From NCBI GenBank assembly GCA_039714175.1, contig JBDLJV010000019.1, positions 1 through 20,152 of the forward strand: a DNA stretch of 20,152 nucleotides, written 5' to 3'. Positions 1 to 6,629 of this stretch are shown here, one piece after another (the first letter of the stretch is position 1; each line of letters begins with the position of its first letter). The translations under genes were made by a program, and so were the position numbers. Below the pieces are notes generated by a model. The model was not told where the DNA came from and did no database searches. It saw only the letters and a program-made list of their open reading frames with translations. The stretch is from B3-G11 sp039714175 (GTDB lineage: Bacteria; Actinomycetota; Acidimicrobiia; Spongiisociales; UBA5794).

Positions 1-2
1 GG

Positions 3-161
3 TTTCGGTTTGCGCAGCAGGAGTCGATCCGTGCTGAGTTGCTCTGGAGGATTCATGCCCGGAGGCTAGCTCAGCGTGATGATCTCCTCGGTGTCATCGC
101 ATGGCCGACCCCCGTGACCGTGACCATCTCCTTGATCTCCGTCGAGCTGCGATCCGCGTGA
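3..161 (+). CDS. Possible C-terminal end of an unidentified protein (5' truncated)
   Basis: A frame open from the left edge runs for 52 codons to a TGA at 159-161. Its second half has protein-like composition (an aliphatic, threonine-rich stretch ending in ELRSA) and third positions rich in G/C, as in neighbouring genes. No family is recognisable. The other two plus frames close at 36 and 69. It could be the tail of a gene that starts outside the window, or chance. The stop lies 46 bases before the next gene on the same strand. Confidence 0.3.
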   Translation, partial: FRFAQQESIRAELLWRIHARRLAQRDDLLGVIAWPTPVTVTISLISVELRSA

Positions 162-176
162 TGCAATCCACTGCTC

Positions 177-182
177 TATTCT
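177..182 (+). promoter_or_regulatory. Putative -10 box TATTCT before the 90-residue membrane protein gene
   Basis: TATTCT fits the actinobacterial TANNNT -10 pattern and lies 25 bases before the ATG at 208. That would give a leader of roughly 20 nt containing the purine-rich GACGAGGGGG ribosome-binding stretch. The same hexamer precedes ispH and the dksA-like gene. No good -35 is seen. Confidence 0.35.
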
Positions 183-207
183 CCCCAGACAGGGACGAGG
201 GGGTTCG

Positions 208-480
208 ATGGATACCGACCAAGAGTTGAAGGAACTCAGCCTGCGCTACTACATCGTGGGGGCCGCAATTCTGCTGCTATCCATTGCAACGCTCATCCGG
301 TTCCGCATCAACGGACTTGGGCCTGCTGTGATCACAGCATCTATCGCCTATATGGTCTGGCACAACGACCGCACGAACGAGAATCCGGGCAATCGACGCG
401 CCCTTGTAGGCACCCTGTGGGTCGCCGTGATCCTCTGCCTCGCGCTGTGGATCGGTACTGCACTCGGTTGGGCTGACTGA
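208..480 (+). CDS. Small hypothetical three-helix membrane protein
   Basis: This 90-residue protein is not assigned to any family. After a short charged N-terminus (DTDQELKEL), three hydrophobic segments are visible at about residues 12-31, 36-53 and 66-87. They are separated by a polar HNDRTNENPGNRR loop, so it should be a small integral inner-membrane protein. The start is supported by a purine-rich AGGGGG a few bases upstream and a possible -10 box at 177-182. Codon use resembles the housekeeping genes nearby. It is the only plus-strand gene left of ispH and stands alone, facing the tRNA-Pro gene. Its function is unknown. Confidence 0.6.
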   Translation: MDTDQELKELSLRYYIVGAAILLLSIATLIRFRINGLGPAVITASIAYMVWHNDRTNENPGNRRALVGTLWVAVILCLALWIGTALGWAD

Positions 481-660
481 TCCCCGTGAACCATGCCGAT
501 CTCTCACCGTCCGGAGAGCTGGCCTCTACCTGACCGACGATCACAGGCACCCTCCCCAATGGCCTCGATATGCACCCTGAGAGCGATTCTGAGGCAGAAT
601 GCACCCTGCAATGCACGCTGAGAAGCCTGATATCGGCCATCTCGCAGACTCCAGATATGC
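481..660. other. Intergenic stretch with short imperfect repeats
   Basis: I see no gene here. A small hairpin is present (ATTCTG - AGG - CAGAAT near 592-606). Three similar short strings, GCACCCTGAG, GCACCCTGC and GCACGCTGAG, lie between about 570 and 625. These may be decayed sequence. Nothing indicates an attachment site or an RNA gene. Confidence 0.4.
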
Positions 661-689
661 GAGAAACCCCTGATAAACAGGGGTTTCTC
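661..689 (-). terminator. Intrinsic terminator of tRNA-Pro, perfect 12-bp hairpin
   Basis: GAGAAACCCCTG (661-672) and CAGGGGTTTCTC (678-689) are perfect reverse complements around the loop ATAAA. The hairpin begins 6 bases past the tRNA 3' end in the direction of tRNA transcription. A long uridine run is absent, as is common in actinobacteria. It could also stop transcription arriving from the plus-strand gene at 208-480. Confidence 0.85.
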
Positions 690-694
690 TGTAG

Positions 695-768
695 TCGGGA
701 CGGCCGGATTTGAACCGGCGACCCCCAGTCCCCCAGACTGGTGCGCTGCCAAACTGCGCCACGTCCCG
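695..768 (-). tRNA. tRNA-Pro, anticodon GGG
   Basis: Read on the minus strand, the 74 bases fold into a complete cloverleaf. The acceptor stem is CGGGACG/CGTCCCG, the D arm is GCGC/GCGC, the anticodon stem is CCAGT/ACTGG with loop CTGGGGG, and the T arm is GCCGG-TTCAAAT-CCGGC with discriminator A. The anticodon GGG decodes CCC (and CCU by wobble), so this is proline. CCA is not encoded; the next bases read CTA. A strong hairpin terminator follows directly, and a possible -10 box (TAACCT, 778-783) precedes it. Confidence 0.97.
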
Positions 769-777
769 TGCGGCGCA

Positions 778-783
778 AGGTTA
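778..783 (-). promoter_or_regulatory. Putative -10 box for tRNA-Pro
   Basis: TAACCT on the minus strand fits TANNNT and lies 9 bases before the mature tRNA 5' end. Transcription would then start just ahead of the tRNA. No convincing -35 is seen. Readthrough from the carboxylase operon, which ends at 812, is an alternative. Confidence 0.35.
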
Positions 784-811
784 GGAATGGATCGCTCCGT
801 ATCCGCCAGCG

Positions 812-967
812 TCAGTTCAAGATGTAGTCGTTGATCATCTGGACGAAGCGCAGGATGAGGTAGATCCCACCGGCTGCGACAAGGAGAAGGAAGCTCCAAG
901 GCCATCCCGGATCTTCGTCCTCTTCCTCGATCGGGAGATTGGCCCGCTCCTCGGGGTCAGAGGTCAT
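812..967 (-). CDS. 51-residue single-pass membrane protein coupled to the carboxylase gene
   Basis: The ATG at 967-965 shares four bases (ATGA) with the stop of the carboxyltransferase gene. The frame runs 51 codons to TGA at 812-814. The product has an acidic N-terminus (DPEERAN, then EEEDEDP), a hydrophobic stretch from about residue 22 to 44 (GWPWSFLLLVAAGGIYLILR and on), and a short polar tail ending in NDYILN. It should be a one-helix membrane protein with the acidic end in the cytoplasm. No Shine-Dalgarno is seen, so translation probably depends on reinitiation after the carboxylase. Actinobacterial acyl-CoA carboxylases often have a small epsilon subunit beside the beta gene, but those are soluble and this does not resemble them. 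Membrane decarboxylases have small one-helix subunits, but no biotin carrier or ion-pump gene is visible. I do not recognise a family. Confidence 0.75.
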   Translation of the reverse strand: MTSDPEERANLPIEEEDEDPGWPWSFLLLVAAGGIYLILRFVQMINDYILN

Positions 968-2487
968 ACGGGCGGCACGCCGTGTCTCCTGTCCGAGAAG
1001 AACCGGTCCTTGCGCTTGGCGAGCGCGTACCGCTTGATGAGTTCTTCCCTGAGGGCGCCAGGCTCGATAACCGCGTCGATGACACCCTCGGCAGCAAGAT
1101 GCATGAGGTCGACGTCCTCTTCGTACTCGGCACGTTTCTCCTCGACGAACGCTGTGCGTTCAGGCTCTTCGAGGCTCTCGATGGTGTTGAAGTAGACGGC
1201 GTTGACTGCAGCTTCGGGCCCCATGACGGCGATCTCTGCAGTCGGCAGAGCGATCGTCGCTTCCGGTCGGAACCCCGGGCCGGAGAAGGCGTAGAGGCCG
1301 GCTCCGTAGGCCTTGCGCACGATGACAGAGATTCGAGGCACCGTTGCCTCTGCCATCGCCGAGATCATCTTGGCACCGTGTCGGATGATCCCTTCTGCCT
1401 CCACTTGGGAACCGATCATGAACCCGGGCACATCAGCAAGGAACAGGAGTGGGATGTTGAAGGCGTCACAGAGCCACATGAAACGTGCAGCCTTGTCGGC
1501 TGAATCAACGAACAGGACACCGCCGAGGTGCGCCGGTTGACTCGCAACGATGCCGATCGGCGATCCGTTGAGCCGCGCGAACCCGGTGATCAGTTCCTTT
1601 GCAAACAGATGCTTGATCGGGAAGAAGGACGACTCGTCGACAAGCCCGTTGATGAAATCGTGCATGTCGTAGCCCCCCTTGTCGTCCTCGGGCAGGACGG
1701 CAGAGATGTCGGCGCCTTCGACGGGGAGTTCAGGTTCGTAGTCGATCGGGTGGACCCGGTAGTTGTCAGCGACATAGGAGAAGTACTCCTTTGCCCATTC
1801 GATCGCTTCTTCATCCGACGAGACGAGGGCATCTCCGCAGCCGGATGTTTCGCAGTGGACGCGTGCTCCCCCCATCGCTTCGAGCGTCGTGTGCTCCCCC
1901 ACGACCATCTGAGCCATCCTCGGTGATCCGAGGTACATCGACGCGCGTCCTTCAACCATGACCACAACATCCGTGAACGCCGGTATGTATGCGCCGCCGG
2001 CGGCAGACGGTCCGAAGAGACAACAGATCTGTGGGACCCTTCCCGAGAGTCGAATCTGGTTGTAGAAGATCTTCCCCGCACCGCGGCGACCGGGGAACAG
2101 TTCGACCTGGTCGGTTATCCGTGCGCCAGCGGAATCGACGAGGTAGAACACCGGGAGAAGCTCGTCGTACGCCGCCTCGAGGGCTCTGATCATCTTCTCA
2201 ACAGTGATACGCCCCCACGAACCGGCCTTGACCGTCGGGTCGTTGGCGATGACGACAACAGGGCGACCATCGACGCGAGCCCGGCCCGTGACAACGCCAT
2301 CGGCAGCGAGGACATCGTCCTCGTTGCGGGCCAGTAGGCCGTCCTCGACGAAGCTTCCGGCATCGGTGAGAAGGTCGATGCGGTCGCGCACGAAAAGCTT
2401 CCCCTGCTGCTTCAGTTTCTCGTGGTACCGCTCCGGTCCGCCGGAGAGGGCTTTTTCTGTGGATCTCTGGAGGCGCTCGTCACTCAA
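964..2487 (-). CDS. Acyl-CoA carboxylase, carboxyltransferase (beta) subunit
   Basis: This 507-residue protein belongs to the PccB/AccD/MmdA carboxyltransferase family. The family moves carboxyl from carboxybiotin to acyl-CoA (acetyl-, propionyl- or methylcrotonyl-CoA) in the cytoplasm. Family hallmarks are the N-terminal crotonase-like domain with DSAGARI, the glycine-rich FGPSAAGGAYIPAFTD, and GSPRMAQMVVGE followed by MGGARVHCETSG. The C-terminal half carries LFLADVPGFMIG and RKAYGAGLYAFSGPGFRPE. Length is typical of the family. The start is TTG at 2487-2485, overlapping the der stop as TTGA, with GAGGAA just upstream; no earlier or nearby ATG fits. No biotin carboxylase gene is in the window, so the substrate cannot be assigned. 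The gene lies between der and a 51-residue membrane protein, with 4-base overlaps on both sides. Confidence 0.93.
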   Translation of the reverse strand: MSDERLQRSTEKALSGGPERYHEKLKQQGKLFVRDRIDLLTDAGSFVEDGLLARNEDDVLAADGVVTGRARVDGRPVVVIANDPTVKAGSWGRITVEKMIRALEAAYDELLPVFYLVDSAGARITDQVELFPGRRGAGKIFYNQIRLSGRVPQICCLFGPSAAGGAYIPAFTDVVVMVEGRASMYLGSPRMAQMVVGEHTTLEAMGGARVHCETSGCGDALVSSDEEAIEWAKEYFSYVADNYRVHPIDYEPELPVEGADISAVLPEDDKGGYDMHDFINGLVDESSFFPIKHLFAKELITGFARLNGSPIGIVASQPAHLGGVLFVDSADKAARFMWLCDAFNIPLLFLADVPGFMIGSQVEAEGIIRHGAKMISAMAEATVPRISVIVRKAYGAGLYAFSGPGFRPEATIALPTAEIAVMGPEAAVNAVYFNTIESLEEPERTAFVEEKRAEYEEDVDLMHLAAEGVIDAVIEPGALREELIKRYALAKRKDRFFSDRRHGVPPV

Positions 2488-3794
2488 TGGCGGTTCCTCG
2501 CCCTGATCCTGATTGGTGTGCCGCTGAAGTCATACGCTTCCCGTATCCGATTCTCGATGAACCGAATGTAGTCGGTCCCGAGTTCGCCACCCCGCACGAA
2601 CAACACGAACGTTGGTGGTTCGGTCTCGGCCTGGACGGCGTAGAGGATCTTGGGACGTCTCCCCTTGCGCACAGGCGGCGGGTGGGCTTCCTGCAACCTC
2701 CGCACGAGCCGATTCACTTCGGAGGCAGGGACGCGTTGTCGTCGGTGTTCGAGGACCATGCGGATGTACTTGGGCAGGCGATGTGTCCTTGACCCGGTCA
2801 GAGCAGACATCCGAAGAACCGGTGCCCAGCTCACGAATGCCAGCCGGTCCCCCACGGAATCTTCCGTTTCGAGCCGTTCCTCTTCGGTGAGTTCGTCCCA
2901 CTTGTTCAGCACGATGATGAGTCCCGCGCCGGCCTTGGCGATCTCCTCAGCGAGTCTCTGTTCCTGATGTGTCGCCCCACGCTGTCCGTCGACGAGGAAC
3001 AGCACGACATCGGACTGTCGCACGACATCATGGGCACGAAGCACGGAGTAGTAGTCGGCTTCGTCCTTGATCTTCGTGTGACGCTTGATGCCGGCGGTAT
3101 CGATGACCTCGAAGTACTCACCGTCGATATCGACAACGAGGTTGATCGGATCGCGAGTTGTGCCGGGCACATCTGAGACAAGGACCCGTTCCGCTCCGGC
3201 AAGTCGGTTCAACAGCGTCGACTTGCCGACGTTTGGACGTCCGACGATCGCCAGACTCGCGATCGTGTCGGGGTCACCGTCACCTTCGAGGTCCGTGGGC
3301 AGAGAATCAACGATCAGGTCGAGGAGCTCCCCTGTGTTGCGGCCGGCCAGCGCAGAAATGGGAATCGGGTTGCCCAAGCCGAGGCCCCAGAGGTGGGCGA
3401 GATCAGATTCAACGGCTGGTGAATCGACCTTGTTCGCGACAAGGAGATGGGGTACACCGGAACGCTGGAGGATGCGGGCGATGCCGACGTCATCGTCGGT
3501 GACTTCTGTCGTTGCGTCGGCAACGAACACGACGAGGTCGGAACCTGCGACGGCAGCCTCTGCCTGCTCCCTGATATCGGCGGTCAGCTGTTCTTGCGGG
3601 CGAGCTTCCCATCCACCGGTGTCGACGACATGGAACGTGTGTCCGGCCCACTCTGCATCGAATTGACGTCTGTCACGGGTGACACCGGCTTCTTCGTTGG
3701 TGACGGCGGACTTGCGCCTGATGATGCGGTTCACCAGTGTCGACTTGCCGACGTTCGGCCTTCCGAGGATCGTGACGATCGGCATCCGGCTCAT
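2484..3794 (-). CDS. der: Ribosome-assembly GTPase Der (EngA)
   Basis: Der is an essential tandem GTPase that helps mature the 50S subunit. The 436-residue product has two G domains and a C-terminal KH-like domain. The first has GRPNVGKST at 11-19, DTGG near 58 and NKVD at 121-124. The second has GRPNVGKST at 185-193, a DTAG Walker B motif and NKWD. The KH-like part includes RVPASEVNRL and the YAVQAETEPPTFVLFV strand. Length is normal. The ATG at 3794 overlaps the DUF512 stop as ATGA; another ATG three codons later is possible. Der next to DUF512 is a recurring arrangement in bacteria. In M. tuberculosis der follows cmk, whereas here ispH, a zinc-ribbon gene and DUF512 intervene. Confidence 0.98.
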   Translation of the reverse strand: MSRMPIVTILGRPNVGKSTLVNRIIRRKSAVTNEEAGVTRDRRQFDAEWAGHTFHVVDTGGWEARPQEQLTADIREQAEAAVAGSDLVVFVADATTEVTDDDVGIARILQRSGVPHLLVANKVDSPAVESDLAHLWGLGLGNPIPISALAGRNTGELLDLIVDSLPTDLEGDGDPDTIASLAIVGRPNVGKSTLLNRLAGAERVLVSDVPGTTRDPINLVVDIDGEYFEVIDTAGIKRHTKIKDEADYYSVLRAHDVVRQSDVVLFLVDGQRGATHQEQRLAEEIAKAGAGLIIVLNKWDELTEEERLETEDSVGDRLAFVSWAPVLRMSALTGSRTHRLPKYIRMVLEHRRQRVPASEVNRLVRRLQEAHPPPVRKGRRPKILYAVQAETEPPTFVLFVRGGELGTDYIRFIENRIREAYDFSGTPIRIRARNRH

Positions 3795-5170
3795 CGTGCG
3801 GCCCCGAGAAGCCCGGCAGCGGTGGCCGGCACGACGACGACGGGAGCCGGGGCGATATCCGCAACGGTTGTCAGGGCAACGTCGTCTATGAAGGTGTCAC
3901 CGGAGAGTGCAACGTCCGGGATGACGTATGCGCCGACGGGTCCGTTGTCATGTGAAATCGTGTTGATGATGTCCTCTCCAACCATCAGGCCGGCAACGGC
4001 TGTGTTGCCTCCAAAGAAGTCGTTTGGGACCTCCAGAAGGCGGATCTGTCTATCAGAGAGACGCTCGAGCCTGGACTTGACCGGATCAAGGATCTTCTTG
4101 CCATACTCGCCGGTCAATACGACGAGCGGCCCGATCCCAGCTTGAGGATCCGAGGCAGTGTGTCGCATTGCCCGGTAGCCCTCAGCCGGCGCGGCTGGCA
4201 TTGTTCGCCACTCACCGGTGACGATAGGCCCTGTTGAGGGCGAACCGTGTTCGAGTCGGTCGAGTTCGTCGTAGAGGGCCCTGACCATCCCGATCCCGTT
4301 TTCGTGCTGCTGGAAGCCTTCATAGGCCGCGGTCGGAGGGACGTCACGCTCAGCGGTCACGTACAACTCGTCGGACGCCTGGAAGATGCGTCGGCCGAGG
4401 CGCTCCATCGCCTGTTGCTGCCAGAACTCGATGATCGCGAGGTCTTCGGCAGCTTCCTGCGCCGTATGCACCCTGAGATTGGGCTCGGTGTTGTACTTCG
4501 ACAGACCCAACGGCACGATGCCGAGTGTCTCCAACGACCCGAACCGTGTGATCGTTTCGGCGAGGGTGCGCTCAAGGACAGGGCCGTTGTTGATGTCGGG
4601 GCAGAGCACAACCTGGCCGTGCACCGCGACATTATTGTCAAGGAGAGCCTCCAGCCATCTGAGGCTGGTGGCCCCACGGCGGTTGCGCAGCATGTCCGCT
4701 CGGATGTCAGGATCCGTGGCGTGGATCGAGACATAGAGCGGGCCGAGCTTGTCCTCGACTACCCGCGCCAGGTCGAGTTCTGTGAACCGAGTCAAGGTCG
4801 TGAAGTTCCCGTAGAGGAAGGACAGGCGGTAGTCGTCGTCCTTGAGATATAAGGATTTGCGCAGTCCTGGCGGCAGCTGGTAGATGAAACAGAATTCGCA
4901 GTGGTTGTCGCAGGTCTGGACCCTGTCGAAGATGGACGATCCGAGCCGAAGACCTATGGGCGCGCCTTCGGTCTTGACGAGGACGGTTTCGTACTCAGCG
5001 CCGTCTCTTCTCATGAGGAACACCGGATCTACATCGTCAACGAGTTGCTGGTATTCGATCACATCATTCGGAACGAGTCCGTTGATGGACACGAGCTCAT
5101 CCCCTGATGCAAGTCCGGCGGCATCTGCAGGGGTGCCGGGGAGTATCTCGATGACGGTGGGCAGGGACAT
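3791..5170 (-). CDS. DUF512 family protein: PDZ domain plus radical-SAM-like Fe-S domain
   Basis: The 459-residue product starts with a PDZ-like domain (about residues 1-65; VIEILPGTPADAAGLASGDELVSING). A cysteine cluster follows in TCDNHCEFC (C87, C91, C94; Cx3Cx2C, the radical-SAM 4Fe-4S pattern), with KSLYLKDDDYRLSFLYGNF next. The C-terminal DUF512 region includes GEYGKKIL and PNDFFGGNTAVAGLM. The family is widespread but its reaction is unknown, and it is often found beside der as here. A link to ribosome assembly or RNA/protein modification is only suggested by context. I chose the ATG at 5170 because a TATCCT box ends 7 nt before it, as for a leaderless transcript. An ATG at 5239 would run into ispH and adds 23 residues without similarity to the family. 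Confidence 0.92.
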   Translation of the reverse strand: MSLPTVIEILPGTPADAAGLASGDELVSINGLVPNDVIEYQQLVDDVDPVFLMRRDGAEYETVLVKTEGAPIGLRLGSSIFDRVQTCDNHCEFCFIYQLPPGLRKSLYLKDDDYRLSFLYGNFTTLTRFTELDLARVVEDKLGPLYVSIHATDPDIRADMLRNRRGATSLRWLEALLDNNVAVHGQVVLCPDINNGPVLERTLAETITRFGSLETLGIVPLGLSKYNTEPNLRVHTAQEAAEDLAIIEFWQQQAMERLGRRIFQASDELYVTAERDVPPTAAYEGFQQHENGIGMVRALYDELDRLEHGSPSTGPIVTGEWRTMPAAPAEGYRAMRHTASDPQAGIGPLVVLTGEYGKKILDPVKSRLERLSDRQIRLLEVPNDFFGGNTAVAGLMVGEDIINTISHDNGPVGAYVIPDVALSGDTFIDDVALTTVADIAPAPVVVVPATAAGLLGAAR

Positions 5171-5183
5171 GCCGGGGAGGATA
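5171..5183 (-). promoter_or_regulatory. Leaderless promoter of the DUF512-der-carboxylase operon
   Basis: On the minus strand TATCCT (5183-5178, TANNNT class) is followed by CCCCGGC and then the ATG at 5170. Transcription would start at or next to the A of the ATG. The scpA start has nearly the same layout (TACCCT, CCCCGCA, ATG). The box also lies in a 5-bp hairpin, GGAGG-TAT-CCTCC. No clear -35 is seen. Confidence 0.5.
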
Positions 5184-5200
5184 CCTCCGAACCCCCGAAC

Positions 5201-5229
5201 AGAGGGCCGTTGGCCTCTATTCTCACACC
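5201..5229 (+). promoter_or_regulatory. Leaderless promoter of ispH with an imperfect dyad
   Basis: TATTCT (5218-5223) lies 6 nt before the ispH ATG at 5230, and no Shine-Dalgarno is present, as expected for a leaderless mRNA. Just upstream, AGAGGGCC-GTT-GGCCTCT (5201-5218) is an inverted repeat with one missing base, overlapping the -10 region. It could be an operator or chance. No convincing -35 is visible. Confidence 0.5.
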
Positions 5230-6276
5230 ATGGTGACAAAGGTCCTTCTCGCTGAGCCGCGCGGTTTCTGCGCCGGCGTTGAAATGGCGATCAAAGCACT
5301 CACGTGGATGGTGCAGGTCTACGAGCCTCCGGTGTACTGCTACCACGAGATCGTGCACAACGGCGCCGTCGTGTCAGCGTTCGAGCAGGCCGGGGTTGTG
5401 TTCGTCGACGACATAGGCGAAGTCCCCCACGGTCGGCCGGTGATGCTTTCAGCTCACGGATCGGCTCCGGAAGTCGTGGCCGCCGCCGATGATCGCTCGA
5501 CGGTGATGGTGGATGCCGTATGTCCCCTCGTCACGAAGGTGCACCATGAGGTTCGTCGCATGGCCTCGAAGGGATACGACATCATCTATGTCGGTCATGA
5601 AGGCCACGATGAGGCGACCGGGGCCATTGCCGAAGCACCAGCCGCTGCTCAACTCGTCGATCCCCGTGTCGGTTTGGAGACCTTCAACGCTCCTCGAGAT
5701 GCGGATGTGGCCTTGCTTGCACAAACCACCTTGGGTCTCTTCGAGTGGGAGGGTGTGTTGGCTGACGCGCAGGAGCGTTTCCCTGATCTGTGGACAGCCC
5801 GTAAGAGCGACCTGTGCTACGCAACCACGAACCGCCAGACAGCGATCCGTGCGCTCGCTGAGCGCTCTGACGTATTGCTGGTCGTGGGCTCAGAGAATTC
5901 GTCGAACACCCAGGCGTTGGTTCGTGTCGGACGAAACGCCGGTGTGCCGACACACAGGGTCGAGAGCGCAGACGATGTGAGATCCGAGTGGTTCGACGAT
6001 GTCGATGTTGTCGGCGTCACAGCCGGAGCCTCCGCTCCCGATCAGAGGGTTCAGGCAGTAGTCGAAGCCGTTGGTCCGGATGCGGGAACCGAGCCGTTGC
6101 GTGTGACCGCCGAAGACGAGTACTTCCCTCTCCCCCCGAAGTTGAGGCTCCTCATGGCGGCCCTGCAGCCACTCGTCGAGGGTGCCTATGCATGTCGCAC
6201 TCCCGGTGCGCCCGGCCCGATCGAGAACGATCGGGAGTTCACCGCCACGGAGGCCCTCGCGATCCTCGGCGTCTGA
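5230..6276 (+). CDS. ispH: 4-hydroxy-3-methylbut-2-enyl diphosphate reductase IspH
   Basis: IspH is the Fe-S enzyme of the last step of the MEP pathway, making IPP and DMAPP. The cluster cysteines are C14 (PRGFCAGV), C98 (DAVCPLVTK) and C196 (SDLCYATTNRQ). Substrate-binding elements are H43 (IVHN), H76 (SAHGS) and the HEGHDEATG segment with E128. The fold closes with VTAGASAPDQRV. At 348 residues it is longer than most family members because of an extra tail of roughly 40 residues after FPLPPKLR. An 8-bp perfect hairpin, CCCGATCG-AGAA-CGATCGGG (6216-6235), lies in the tail coding region. The gene is transcribed away from the DUF512-der operon and stands alone, with hairpins downstream. Confidence 0.97.
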   Translation: MVTKVLLAEPRGFCAGVEMAIKALTWMVQVYEPPVYCYHEIVHNGAVVSAFEQAGVVFVDDIGEVPHGRPVMLSAHGSAPEVVAAADDRSTVMVDAVCPLVTKVHHEVRRMASKGYDIIYVGHEGHDEATGAIAEAPAAAQLVDPRVGLETFNAPRDADVALLAQTTLGLFEWEGVLADAQERFPDLWTARKSDLCYATTNRQTAIRALAERSDVLLVVGSENSSNTQALVRVGRNAGVPTHRVESADDVRSEWFDDVDVVGVTAGASAPDQRVQAVVEAVGPDAGTEPLRVTAEDEYFPLPPKLRLLMAALQPLVEGAYACRTPGAPGPIENDREFTATEALAILGV

Positions 6277-6394
6277 GGGCGTCTAGGAAGTCCCCTCCCT
6301 TGTTCTCAATCGACGAAGCGAGGCACCTACCCAATGGGTTCTCCCTTGAAGAGCTGACCCATCCTGCCCGCATCAGTGTCATCCCCTTGTGGGA

Positions 6395-6500
6395 GGACGG
6401 GCGAGCGAAGCGAGCCAGGAGGGGGATGCAGAAGGACTCCGGCTTTCAGGCTTCAGGTTTCAGCATCACTCCCCTGGCTCGAGGACTCGCCTGTCCCCCC
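6395..6500. repeat. Imperfect long inverted repeat
   Basis: The left arm (about 6395-6423) contains GGACGGGCGAGCGAAGCGAG followed by CCAGG. The right arm (about 6470-6500) contains CCTGGCTCGAGGACTCGCC followed by TGTCC. The reverse complement of the left arm aligns with the right arm over about 25 bases, with a few mismatches and one gap. This is the architecture of a small palindromic intergenic repeat. No coding capacity or target-site duplication was recognised. Confidence 0.45.
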
Positions 6501-6514
6501 CATCAAGGGGGGAC
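6493..6514. terminator. C6/G6 hairpin downstream of ispH
   Basis: GTCCCCCC (6493-6500) pairs perfectly with GGGGGGAC (6507-6514) around the loop CATCAA. The stem is very GC-rich, with no T tract after it. It may be a transcription terminator or part of the larger dyad here. Confidence 0.45.
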
Positions 6515-6531
6515 GGGAGGAGGGTGCAGGC

Positions 6532-6564
6532 GCGTCTGATCCGCTTCGGGGTGGGATCAGACGC
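6532..6564. terminator. 11-bp perfect hairpin in the convergent gap
   Basis: GCGTCTGATCC (6532-6542) and GGATCAGACGC (6554-6564) are exact reverse complements around an 11-base loop. The hairpin lies between the ends of ispH (+) and the zinc-ribbon gene (-), so it probably works as a bidirectional terminator or RNA-stabilising element. Confidence 0.55.
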
Positions 6565-6574
6565 AGCTTCGGGA

Positions 6575-6592
6575 CCGAACCGGGAGGTTCGG
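6575..6592. terminator. 7-bp hairpin with GGGA loop
   Basis: CCGAACC (6575-6581), loop GGGA and GGTTCGG (6586-6592) form a compact, perfect stem-loop. It lies 38 bases past the stop of the minus-strand zinc-ribbon gene. It is followed in that direction by the 11-bp hairpin, forming a tandem pair. Confidence 0.5.
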
Positions 6593-6629
6593 CTCCTGCT
6601 TCTCTAGACGGATGCCTCGATGACGGCTG

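Larger units (their letters stand above)
6277..6629. other. Noncoding stretch between convergent genes, rich in inverted repeats
   Basis: There is no credible gene in these 353 bases. Besides the three perfect hairpins listed separately, the strings GGACGGGCGAGCGAAGCGAG (from 6395) and CTGGCTCGAGGACTCGCCTG (from 6474) lie on arms of an imperfect dyad spanning about 6395-6500. ACCCAATGGGT near 6329 is a short palindrome. Phrases such as CAGGCTTCAGGTTTCAG are locally repetitive. It looks like an intergenic repeat element or stacked terminators serving ispH (+) and the zinc-ribbon gene (-). Confidence 0.55.

Noticed and set aside
570..625. Short repeated strings GCACCCTGAG/GCACGCTGAG as iterons or an attachment site
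   Set aside because: Only three imperfect short copies, with no matching duplicate of the tRNA end and no replication or integration gene nearby.
5171..5239. Upstream ATG (5239) as the start of the DUF512 gene
   Set aside because: It would overlap the ispH start and add 23 residues unlike the family. The internal ATG at 5170 begins the PDZ domain directly and fits the leaderless box.
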